Notes under the pieces: generated by a model | What the model was told of the DNA's origin: nothing | The model's database searches: none | The model's input: the letters and a program-made list of their open reading frames with translations, nothing else | Made by a program: the position numbers and the translations under genes | Shown here: piece by piece, positions 1-6,315 of the stretch | Position numbering within the stretch: position 1 is the first letter of the stretch | Layout: each line of letters begins with the position of its first letter | Origin: DASXBJ01 sp036491755 | GTDB taxonomy: Bacteria; Chloroflexota; Dormibacteria; Dormibacterales; Dormibacteraceae | NCBI GenBank assembly: GCA_036491755.1 | Contig: DASXBJ010000124.1 | Location: 1-24,310 of the forward strand | Reading direction: 5' to 3' | Length of the DNA: 24,310 bases

Positions 1-1961
1 GCCGACGCCATCCCGGCCTCGACCTCCTTGCCCCAATCCGGCGCGGCGGGGTCGCCGCCATCCTTGCGGAGACCACCGGCGGAACCCATCAGCTTGACGG
101 CGCGGGCGGGGTCACCCTCAGCGAGGGCCAGCATGGCCAGACCCTCCAGGCAGGTGGCCGTGTTGCCGATGCTGTCGAACTCGGTCGAGATGGCCAGCGC
201 GCGCAGGTAGTTGCGCCGCGCGCCGGCCCGGTCTCCGAGCTTGAGGCAGACGCGGCCCAGGCTGTCGAGGGTCAGAGCGGTGTTGTACCGGTCGCCGGTT
301 CCACGGTCGATCTCGAGCGCCTCCTCGAGCTTGCTGATCGCGGACTGGTGATTGCCCAGCGCCGAGTCGACGAGCGCAAGGTTGTTGAGGCTGACCGCCA
401 CCCGCACCGGCTCTCTGATGCGCCGCGCTATCTCCAGCGCCTCGCGGTGATAACGGACCGCCCCGTCCCAGTTCTCGCGCCCGCTGCTGAGCAGTCCGAG
501 CATGGTCAACGTGCCGGTCAGCTCGTGATCCATCCCGAGCCGGCGGCACATCTCATCGCACAGCTCGGCGTCCTGTTCGGCGAGCGTGTAGTCGCCATGC
601 CGCCAGTTGAGCCGCGCTCGCGCCAGGAGCGCGAACGCGCGCGCCTCCGCGCCGGCTCCCTCCACGGCGAGCGCGCGGTTGCACCAATCCACGCCCTCGG
701 CCGCGCGATAGCGCATCAACCAGTACACGCCCATTGCGGCGGCCAGCCGAGCCGCATCCTCGGGTTGCTCGGCGAGGCTCCAGTCCAGCGCGAGCCGGAT
801 GTTCGGCTGCTCCTCGTCGAGGACCCTGAGCAAAGACTCCTGCTCGCCGCTGAACAAACCCGCGGAGGCGCCGATGCACCATCTCGTGAAGTACTTCGCG
901 TGCAGGCCGCGGACCTTGCGCCGCTTGTCCGGCGGCAATCGTTCGAGCGCGTACTCGCGGATGGTCTCCAGGATCCGGTACCGGGTCTGGTTCGACGCCC
1001 CCTGCTCGGCGGCGACCAGCGACTTGTCGACGAGCCTCGACAGGATCGGAAGAACCGTCTCACGGTCGGCGGGGCGCCGCGCGCCCGCAGCCTCCGCCGC
1101 GGCAAGATCGAAGCCGCCCGCGAAGATCGCGAGCCTGGCGAGCAGATCCTTTTCGTCGGGGCTGAGCAGACCGTAGCTCCACTCGACCGCCTGCCGCAGC
1201 GTCTGGTGGCGAGACGTCTTGCTGCCGCCGGTCAGCAGGCGGAAGCTGTCACGCAGCCGAGCCAGGATCTCCTGAGGCGTCATCACACGCTCCAGGCCCG
1301 CGGCGAGCTCGATCGCCAGCGGCATGCCCTCGAGGCGCGCACAGATCTGCGCGACCGCCTCGGAGACGGTCCCATCGAGCGCGAAGCCGGGCCGGCTCAG
1401 CTTCGCCCGCTCGACGAAAAGGCGCACGGCCTCGCTCTGCAGGATGAGCTCCGGGCGGCCGGCGTCCTTTGGCTGCGGCAGGCTCAAAGACGGCGTGCGC
1501 CACGTCAGCTCCCCTTCGACGCCGAGAGGTTCGCGGCTCGTGACGATCAGCGTCATGCCAGGACACGAACGGAGCAGCGTGCCCGCGAGCGCCGCGCAAG
1601 CGTCGACGAGGTGCTCGCAGCTGTCCAGGATCAAAAGCGTCTTGCCGGCGCCCAGTCGCTCGACGATGGCTTCGTTGATCGAGCGGTGCCGCTCCTCCCG
1701 CGCGCCGCAGGTCGCGGCGACCGTCTGCTCGACCAGGCCCGCGTCGCCGATGGACGCGAGCTCGACCAGCCAGACTCCCCCAGGATTTCGTTCCAGCACG
1801 TCCTGTGCCAGGCGCAACGCGAGCCTGGTCTTGCCCGCGCCGCCAGGGCCGGTCAGCGTGATCAGCCGCGACCGGCGGATCAGCCTTCGCAGCTCCGCAA
1901 GCTGCGTTTCGCGCCCCACGAACGAGCTGAGCTGGGCGGGCAGGTTGTTGGCCGTCGCCAC
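1..1961 (-). CDS. AfsR/MalT-like signal-transduction NTPase with TPR repeats (partial, C-terminus off window)
   Basis: About 653 residues are visible and the reading frame continues past the left edge. The N-terminus enters a STAND/NB-ARC-type NTPase directly: a conserved SSFVGRE lead-in at residues 12-18, P-loop GPGGAGKT at 38-45, Walker B LLILD ending at Asp113, and a downstream GMPLAIELAAG motif. From about residue 360 it becomes TPR-like helical repeats with many Ala, Leu and Arg. No DNA-binding domain precedes the NTPase; a LuxR-type HTH could lie in the missing C-terminus. The start is a GTG 43 nt after the stop of the preceding gene, with a GGGCGGGG stretch upstream; a TTG at about 1988 is an alternative. 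It is codirectional with the bacteriocin-like genes and may be the last cistron of that unit. The family is usually regulatory; the signal is unknown. Confidence 0.85.
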   Translation of the reverse strand, partial: MATANNLPAQLSSFVGRETQLAELRRLIRRSRLITLTGPGGAGKTRLALRLAQDVLERNPGGVWLVELASIGDAGLVEQTVAATCGAREERHRSINEAIVERLGAGKTLLILDSCEHLVDACAALAGTLLRSCPGMTLIVTSREPLGVEGELTWRTPSLSLPQPKDAGRPELILQSEAVRLFVERAKLSRPGFALDGTVSEAVAQICARLEGMPLAIELAAGLERVMTPQEILARLRDSFRLLTGGSKTSRHQTLRQAVEWSYGLLSPDEKDLLARLAIFAGGFDLAAAEAAGARRPADRETVLPILSRLVDKSLVAAEQGASNQTRYRILETIREYALERLPPDKRRKVRGLHAKYFTRWCIGASAGLFSGEQESLLRVLDEEQPNIRLALDWSLAEQPEDAARLAAAMGVYWLMRYRAAEGVDWCNRALAVEGAGAEARAFALLARARLNWRHGDYTLAEQDAELCDEMCRRLGMDHELTGTLTMLGLLSSGRENWDGAVRYHREALEIARRIREPVRVAVSLNNLALVDSALGNHQSAISKLEEALEIDRGTGDRYNTALTLDSLGRVCLKLGDRAGARRNYLRALAISTEFDSIGNTATCLEGLAMLALAEGDPARAVKLMGSAGGLRKDGGDPAAPDWGKEVEAGMAS

Positions 1962-2003
1962 GGCCGGATTATCCCCGCCCTTCGGGGCAAACCGGGAACT
2001 CGG

Positions 2004-2348
2004 TTAGACCTTCATGCCCCGCATCGAGTCGAGGTCGGGCCTCGTCCGGCCCAGAAACTCCCCGAGGGTGCCGTCCTCCGCCAGCTGGTAGAAGCCCGAC
2101 CGGCCCCCGGCCGAGTACACGCCGCCGACGACCGAGATGGCGAGGCCGGCCAGAGCGAGCCAGCTGGGCGCGTGGAGCAGCAGGCCGGCGAGGATGATCG
2201 CCAAACCGGCGGCGATGGCTGCGCCACCGGCGTATCGCCGCCGGCGCTCGGTGACGAAGACGATCGAGGGCTTCGCGCCGTTCGCGACCCAGACGCGGTG
2301 GGCATGGAGGTCGGCCGGCAGCTTCGTACGATCGAGCATCGCGTTCAT
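2004..2348 (-). CDS. Small two-TM membrane protein, candidate immunity protein
   Basis: This 114-aa protein has a polar N-terminus ending in the basic run ERRRR (34-38), two hydrophobic segments at about 40-59 and 63-82, and a polar C-terminal tail of about 30 residues. I recognise no named family. Its ATG overlaps the TGA of the ABC ATPase gene (ATGA), which suggests translational coupling. A second ATG at 2339 has AAGGGG 9 nt upstream and is an equally good start (111 aa). Circular bacteriocin loci normally carry a small, basic two-TM immunity protein beside the ABC ATPase, and this gene holds that position, although it is longer than the roughly 50-residue examples I know. The immunity role is inferred from context only. 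Confidence 0.75.
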   Translation of the reverse strand: MNAMLDRTKLPADLHAHRVWVANGAKPSIVFVTERRRRYAGGAAIAAGLAIILAGLLLHAPSWLALAGLAISVVGGVYSAGGRSGFYQLAEDGTLGEFLGRTRPDLDSMRGMKV

Positions 2349-3034
2349 CCCCTTGTCACTCTGACCACCCGACCCTCCGGGAATCCCGAGGCGACTCCAT
2401 CCTTGTGCGCGACGTAGAGCAGGGTCCCGCCGGCGGCCGCGCGATCGTCCAGGAACCTGGACCAGTCGGCCTGGCTTTCCTTGTCGAGCCCGTCCGTGGC
2501 CTCGTCGAGCAGGAGCACCGCGGGGTCGTGGGCGACGGCTAGCAGCAGGCTCAGCTGCTGGCGCATGCCGTGCGAATAGGTGCGCACCTCCAGGTCGAGG
2601 GAGCGGACGCTCTCCCAGCCGTCGAACCGCTGGAGCAGCGCCTCCACTCGCTCCGCTCTGAGGTCGTATGCGCGCAGGGCCACAGCGAGGTGCTCGCGGC
2701 CGGTCAGGTAGGGAAAGGGGCAGCTGCCGGTGCTCATCCCCACGTTGCGTTTGGCCTCGACAGGAAAATCGAGCAGCGAGATCCGGTGCACGAGGATCGT
2801 GCCGGCGCGTGGGGTGTGGCTGCCCGCGAGGCAGCTCAGCAGCGTGCTCTTGCCCGACCCATTCCGGCCGGCCAGGCGCACGGTCTCGCCTGGCTTGACG
2901 ACAAGCTCGAAGTCCTGCAGCACGTCGCCGGCGCCGTAGCCGGCCCAGAGCCCATGGACCTCGACGTCCGCCACCGCGGGGCGGACCTCCGGGGTTCCGT
3001 CTCCAGCTCGCAAGCTCAAGGCCACAGTCTGCAT
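2345..3034 (-). CDS. ABC transporter ATP-binding protein of the bacteriocin-like cluster
   Basis: A complete 229-aa single-domain ABC ATPase. Visible motifs are Walker A GRNGSGKST (56-64, Lys62), a degenerate signature YSHGMRQQ (153-160), Walker B AVLLLDE (172-178) followed by a D-loop GLD, and switch His210. The signature is SHGMR rather than SGGQ, a form common in ABC-2 and bacteriocin/antibiotic export ATPases. The ATG start has AAAGGAG 7 nt upstream. It lies 11 nt after the SpoIIM-like gene and overlaps the next gene by 4 nt, so it is inside the operon. It probably powers export of the mature peptide or self-protection together with the SpoIIM-like and multi-TM proteins, as in circular bacteriocin loci. 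Confidence 0.93.
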   Translation of the reverse strand: MQTVALSLRAGDGTPEVRPAVADVEVHGLWAGYGAGDVLQDFELVVKPGETVRLAGRNGSGKSTLLSCLAGSHTPRAGTILVHRISLLDFPVEAKRNVGMSTGSCPFPYLTGREHLAVALRAYDLRAERVEALLQRFDGWESVRSLDLEVRTYSHGMRQQLSLLLAVAHDPAVLLLDEATDGLDKESQADWSRFLDDRAAAGGTLLYVAHKDGVASGFPEGRVVRVTRG

Positions 3035-3045
3035 CGATCGCTCCT

Positions 3046-3573
3046 TTACACGTGCGAAAACAGGACTTCGACGACTGCGCCGCCGAACAGCATGCACACC
3101 GCCGCCGCCTCGGCCACCAGCCAACCCTTCCAGGGCACTCGCCCGCCCGCGCGCCGCGACAGAAACGGCCACCACAGGCTCCAGCCGACGCGCAGCGTGG
3201 CCCCGCCTGCCAGCACATATGCGCCGAGCTCGAGGGGCAGCTGCGGCACGACGCCGGTGACCAGCGGTGCCACCTGGTGGCGCTGGATCAGCTCCAGGCC
3301 CACAAACCCCAGGAGCGTCCCGTTGAGGAACAGCTCGGCGGCAGTGCTCAGGCCCAGGGTCAGCACCCCTCCCGAGATCAGGGCCAGGACCTGGAGGTTG
3401 TGCTGGAAGACCGTCAGCACCGAGCCGATGGAGTTGGTCTGGGTGATCGGCAGCCCCGGTGTCAGGGCGGCGGCAAACGCGCCCATCCATCCCCCGAGCA
3501 GGTAAAGGCCAAGCGCGGCGCCCAGCCACGCCGGCCAACCTGCCATCCAGCCTCGAGCCCAAGCCTGCTTCAC
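3046..3573 (-). CDS. SpoIIM/DUF95-family membrane protein
   Basis: A 175-aa protein with about five hydrophobic segments. The family pattern is clear: a hydrophobic N-terminal helix, FQHN (56-59), then GGVLTLG (68-74), LFLNGTLLG (81-89), and the C-terminal block PLELGAYVLAGGATLRVG (113-130), which matches the family's ELPAIxLAGxAGLRLG motif. The usual His before this block is replaced (PQLPLEL). The GTG start overlaps the TGA of the upstream membrane-protein gene (GTGA), which fixes the start well. DUF95 proteins act in sporulation elsewhere, but a copy beside a small hydrophobic precursor and an ABC ATPase is a hallmark of circular bacteriocin clusters, where it is tied to maturation, secretion or immunity. 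No sporulation gene is nearby. Confidence 0.85.
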   Translation of the reverse strand: MKQAWARGWMAGWPAWLGAALGLYLLGGWMGAFAAALTPGLPITQTNSIGSVLTVFQHNLQVLALISGGVLTLGLSTAAELFLNGTLLGFVGLELIQRHQVAPLVTGVVPQLPLELGAYVLAGGATLRVGWSLWWPFLSRRAGGRVPWKGWLVAEAAAVCMLFGGAVVEVLFSHV

Positions 3574-5036
3574 GTCCGCTGGTCCGATGCCGCCGCCAGC
3601 GCGCCGCGCCACTGGCCCGCGGCCGCGATGCCGAGGTCCACCGCGAACAACGCGGCCACGAGCCAGGGCCGGTTCCACACCCCGAGGATGGCGCCGCCTG
3701 CCAGGGCTCGGACCGCGTACCAGCCGAAGAGCACGTAGCCGGCCGCCAGCCTTCGCCAGCCCGCCAGCGACAGGTAGACCGCGAACCAGCCCGTCAGCGC
3801 CGGCACCGACATGCCGGCCCACAGGGCAACCAGGACGCCGCCGTGCCCGCCCGGCGCGCTCCTGGCCAGCGCAAGCGCCATCACTGGCGCCACCGCCAGC
3901 AGCGCACCCGCCGTGCAGACGGCGTGCCGTGCCGCGGACAGGGAGCGCATGGACAACGGCAGTGTCCGGATCCATGCTTCGGTCAACGGGTCCAAGCGGA
4001 CGGCCGACCTCATGTGCACATAGCCGGCAATGGTGGCCGTGACAGCAGCCGCCGAGAATGCCGCCGTCATCGCGACGACGCCGAAGGCGGTGCCCGTCGC
4101 GAAGCTCTGGAGCGCGACCACCGTGCAGCTCACCGCACCCAGGAACAGGATTTCGGCGAGGTCGGTGAGGGTCACACGATGCACCGCGATGTCGATGGTG
4201 AGATGTCCTGGATTCCGTGAGGCCCGCAGGCGGCTCACGCGCCAGATCGAGGAACCGAAGCCTCGTGCGACCAAGCCCTCCTGCAGCGACAGCGCCGCGG
4301 GCCGCAAGAGGACCAGGGCCACGGCGGTCCATCCGGCGAGGAAGAGGAACGCCGCGGCGGCCTCCACCCGTCCGGTCAGGAGCAATCCCGGCAGCGCGAT
4401 GAGCCGCAGCGCGGATTCGGTCCAGCCCGACGCCAGCGGAAGGGGCAGCGACGCGGCGGTGAAGCCGGTGCCCAGGGGCACGATCGTGAAGGCAAGGGAA
4501 ACGGATGCTCCGCGCCGTCGCGCCCACTGCAGCCCGACCGCGACCGGCAGCAGGGGCAGGAGCAAAGCGGAGGCGACGATGACGGCGACGTTCGCGGGCG
4601 AATGCGCCACGGTGAGCGCGCCGATGGCGACTGCGGCGAGCAGCGTGAGGGTCAGCAGGCCGCTGCGCAGGAACGAGAAGATCACGATGAGCAGCGAGGT
4701 CTGCGCTGCCGGCAGCGGAGCGCTCGATGCCCAGCGCTGCAGCTGCCACGGCAGCGTCCCGGTCCGCTCGCCGAGCAGCGTCACGTTCGCCGCCATCAGC
4801 ATGCCGAGCGAGAGGACGAGGACCGCGATGTTCAGGGTGTGGGTCGGACCGGGCGCGGCGAGCGCCTCGCGGACCCTCAGCACCGCGAAGATCAAGATCG
4901 CGACGCCTACCGCGGCCTGGGCCGCGGTGATGAGCGGCCGTCGCAGCAGCAGGCCCTGGACCCGCAGCTCGCCGCGCCACAGCAACATCGGGATCGAGAT
5001 TGCTTGCGTGCTCACGCTCCGAACCAGGTGAGGCAC
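3570..5036 (-). CDS. Large multi-TM membrane protein, candidate circular-bacteriocin maturation/export protein
   Basis: About 488 aa, almost entirely hydrophobic, with roughly 12 predicted TM segments in two groups of six separated by a basic loop of about 50 residues in the middle. I see no catalytic motif. It resembles, in size and topology, the large membrane protein found in every circular bacteriocin locus (AS-48B/CirB type), which is implicated in leader removal, cyclization or secretion; an ABC-2-type permease is the other option. The start is ambiguous. The GTG at 5036 has GAGGG 9 nt upstream and was chosen; TTG 5072, GTG 5069 and GTG 5015 are in the same frame. The 3' end overlaps the SpoIIM-like gene by 4 nt. 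Confidence 0.82.
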   Translation of the reverse strand: MPHLVRSVSTQAISIPMLLWRGELRVQGLLLRRPLITAAQAAVGVAILIFAVLRVREALAAPGPTHTLNIAVLVLSLGMLMAANVTLLGERTGTLPWQLQRWASSAPLPAAQTSLLIVIFSFLRSGLLTLTLLAAVAIGALTVAHSPANVAVIVASALLLPLLPVAVGLQWARRRGASVSLAFTIVPLGTGFTAASLPLPLASGWTESALRLIALPGLLLTGRVEAAAAFLFLAGWTAVALVLLRPAALSLQEGLVARGFGSSIWRVSRLRASRNPGHLTIDIAVHRVTLTDLAEILFLGAVSCTVVALQSFATGTAFGVVAMTAAFSAAAVTATIAGYVHMRSAVRLDPLTEAWIRTLPLSMRSLSAARHAVCTAGALLAVAPVMALALARSAPGGHGGVLVALWAGMSVPALTGWFAVYLSLAGWRRLAAGYVLFGWYAVRALAGGAILGVWNRPWLVAALFAVDLGIAAAGQWRGALAAASDQRT

Positions 5037-5091
5037 GGAACGAAGCCCTCGAGCTGCGTTCCGTGCCACCAATTCCGCATCAACGAGCTAC

Positions 5092-5111
5092 CGGCGGCTA
5101 CCAGGCCGCCG
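5092..5111 (-). terminator. Hairpin spanning the stop codon of precursor 1 (possible attenuator)
   Basis: A perfect 7-bp inverted repeat, CGGCGGC/GCCGCCG, with a 6-nt loop containing the TAG stop of precursor 1. No U-run follows, so it is not a classical terminator. A stem between precursor and processing genes could stabilise precursor mRNA or reduce read-through, a common arrangement in bacteriocin operons. Confidence 0.35.
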
Positions 5112-5379
5112 CGAACCCGAGACCGAAGACTGCGACCAGCACCTGCACGGTGATCTCGACCGGGATGATGTAGGGGAAGACCCAGCTCAGCCAGACCGAG
5201 TTCTCCAGGATCAGGCTGCAGATCACGAACGCTGTTGCCATCGTCACGCCGAAGTGACCGACCAGAAGAGCCACCGAGTCCTTCAGGGTAAACAGAAACC
5301 CGCTGGTCGCCAGGGCCGCTGCGCCGAGCATCAAGCTGCGATGCCGGCCGTATGTCATTGCGCTTTGCAGTGTGACCAT
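5098..5379 (-). CDS. Putative circular-bacteriocin-like precursor peptide 1
   Basis: This 93-aa protein is strongly hydrophobic. A basic N-terminus (GRHR at 11-14) is followed by a hydrophobic leader to about residue 31, then TLKDSVAL. A predicted core runs from Leu39 to the C-terminal Trp93 (55 aa). The core begins LVGHFGV, contains SWVFPYIIP at 65-73 and ends FAAAW. From His42 to Trp93 it aligns without gaps to the other precursor (22 of 52 identical). An excellent ribosome site, GAAAGGA, lies 9 nt before the ATG. As I recall, lactocyclicin Q and leucocyclicin Q begin L(I/V)xxLG, carry an internal SW(V/L) and end AAxAW, so the likeness is in order and position as well as composition. The core has no Lys or Arg, which is unusual for the class. 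It could instead be a small membrane protein without processing. Confidence 0.75.
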   Translation of the reverse strand: MVTLQSAMTYGRHRSLMLGAAALATSGFLFTLKDSVALLVGHFGVTMATAFVICSLILENSVWLSWVFPYIIPVEITVQVLVAVFGLGFAAAW

Positions 5380-5447
5380 TCAGTTCATCCTTTCGTTTCC
5401 CCGCCGGTCTCCGGCCGGCCGCGGGATTGCACACCCTCCCGCCGTCG

Positions 5448-5735
5448 TTACCAGCCGATCACGACGCCCGCGCCGAAGTAGATCATCAGCAACCTGATCG
5501 TTCCGATGAAGGGGATCAGGTAGGGGAAGACCCAGAAAAGGACGATGCTGCCCGCGCTCACGAGCCCGATGATCCACAGAGCATCGCCGTAGCTGACGCC
5601 GAAATGGGCCATGAGCTGGGCCACCGCGGGCGCATTCATCGCCGCCAACACAAGCGCTCCGAAGAGAGCGCTCGACCTCGTCAGGACGCCCGCCCGGAGG
5701 CGCGTCGCGCCCAACCCCGTCATCGCACCTGTCAT
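5448..5735 (-). CDS. Putative circular-bacteriocin-like precursor peptide 2
   Basis: A 95-aa protein with a basic n-region (TRLRAGVLTR, 11-20), a hydrophobic leader (21-33), then APAVAQ at 35-40. The predicted core, Leu41 to Trp95 (55 aa), starts LMAHFGV, carries LVSAGS at 58-63 and VFPYLIP at 69-75, and ends VVIGW. The ending recalls the VIAW of AS-48 and the VIW of uberolysin, and MAHFGV recalls AS-48's MAKEFGI; these comparisons are from memory. AAAGGAGG lies 8 nt before the ATG, the best ribosome site in the window, consistent with high expression. The core has one Arg and no Lys. Precursor 1 follows after 68 nt. Function is inferred from the peptide pattern and the gene set; other small membrane proteins remain possible. 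Confidence 0.77.
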   Translation of the reverse strand: MTGAMTGLGATRLRAGVLTRSSALFGALVLAAMNAPAVAQLMAHFGVSYGDALWIIGLVSAGSIVLFWVFPYLIPFIGTIRLLMIYFGAGVVIGW

Positions 5736-5789
5736 GTGACATTCCTCCTTTGATTTCCGTGGCGAACAAGGGTGCGGTCCGCAAAGGGC

Positions 5790-5818
5790 ACCGTAGGTTC
5801 GCGCTGGTCCGCCTACAA
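5790..5818 (-). promoter_or_regulatory. Candidate promoter for the precursor operon
   Basis: On the minus strand TTGTAG and TACGGT are separated by exactly 17 nt, giving a start point near 5783, about 48 nt before precursor 2. The -35 overlaps the stop codon of the LuxR-type gene. The match to consensus is moderate, so read-through from the regulator is an alternative. Confidence 0.3.
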
Positions 5819-6034
5819 GTCGGCATTTCCACCGACATCGGAAGCCTGGGAGCGAAACCACACCGTGAGCATCCCGGCCCGGTTGTGCAGGCCGTGGCGC
5901 GCGAAGAGCCTCTCGAGGTGGGTCCTCACGGTGCGTGTCCGCAAACCGAGCCGGGCGGCGATCTCCTTGTCGGTGTACCCGTCGGCGATGAGGCGCAGGA
6001 CCTCCTCCTGCCTCGGGCTCAAGTGAATCGCCAT
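5813..6034 (-). CDS. Stand-alone LuxR-type (GerE) HTH regulator
   Basis: A 73-aa protein that is essentially one GerE/LuxR DNA-binding domain. LSPRQEEVLRLIADGYTDKE opens the domain at residue 5, ARLGLRTRTVRTHL forms the recognition helix region (about 27-40), and LFARHGLHNRAGM closes it. There is no receiver or ligand domain, so activity may depend on abundance or on a partner. The ATG has no clear ribosome site; CATAAC ends 8 nt before it on the coding strand. It is the first gene of the leftward unit, 77 nt before the precursors, and is the obvious pathway regulator. A perfect inverted repeat lies about 64-88 nt upstream of its start and could be its site or that of the divergent response regulator. 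Confidence 0.88.
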   Translation of the reverse strand: MAIHLSPRQEEVLRLIADGYTDKEIAARLGLRTRTVRTHLERLFARHGLHNRAGMLTVWFRSQASDVGGNADL

Positions 6035-6097
6035 GCCGCGACGTTATGCGGCACGAGCGCCGCTGCCATCGGCAAAACGACCTAGAAGGGCAAAGTG

Positions 6098-6122
6098 CTC
6101 CCCTACTCGAGAATTAGGGGAG
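6098..6122. promoter_or_regulatory. Inverted repeat, candidate LuxR/NarL-type operator
   Basis: CTCCCCTA (6098-6105) and TAGGGGAG (6115-6122) form a perfect 8-bp inverted repeat with a 9-nt spacer that itself contains CTCGAG. It lies in the 281-bp gap between two divergent transcription units, each of which starts with or contains an HTH regulator. Four ACCTAG/ACCTAA hexamers (6080, 6123, 6134, 6301) surround it. Size and spacing suit a dimeric HTH protein; binding is not shown. The rest of the gap holds no gene I can support. Confidence 0.45.
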
Positions 6123-6303
6123 ACCTAGCCGGTACCTAATCGCTCACGAGTCCATGCAGGACGTGAGCTCGGCGGGAAGGTTGTTCGGTGTGGTCTCCGG
6201 CGGGCGAGTCGATCATCCACTGGTCGAGGCCCCGGCCATCCCTGACATCCGTCACCCAGCCGGCCGCGGCCGGCGTCACTTCCGGCGAGGGCGCTCCGCG
6301 ACC

Positions 6304-6309
6304 TAATCT
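6304..6309 (+). promoter_or_regulatory. -10 element for leaderless sensor-kinase transcript
   Basis: TAATCT ends 6 nt before the ATG at 6316, which would place the transcription start on the A of the start codon. No ribosome site is visible upstream of the ATG, consistent with a leaderless message. No convincing -35 is seen. Confidence 0.4.
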
Positions 6310-6315
6310 GACGGC

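Noticed and set aside
348..2417. 689-aa plus-strand open frame
   Set aside because: Antisense to a minus-strand frame with P-loop, Walker B and TPR repeats; its composition is Arg/Gln/Ala-rich with no domain, the usual shadow in GC-rich DNA.
3046..3573. Sporulation role for the SpoIIM-like gene
   Set aside because: No other sporulation gene in the window, and the neighbours form a bacteriocin-like set.
3046..4980. 644-aa minus-strand frame as one protein
   Set aside because: Only its last 175 residues look like a protein (SpoIIM family); the upstream part is a shifted frame of the 12-TM protein, and the GTGA junction at 3570-3573 explains the boundary.
5098..5735. Class II double-glycine or lanthipeptide precursors
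   Set aside because: No GG/GA leader motif followed by a Cys/Ser/Thr-rich core, and no LanM/LanB or C39 peptidase gene nearby.
5380..5838. Alternative minus-strand frame over precursor 2
   Set aside because: It is polar and Arg-rich, lacks homology to precursor 1, and the strong ribosome site is better spaced for the 95-aa hydrophobic frame.
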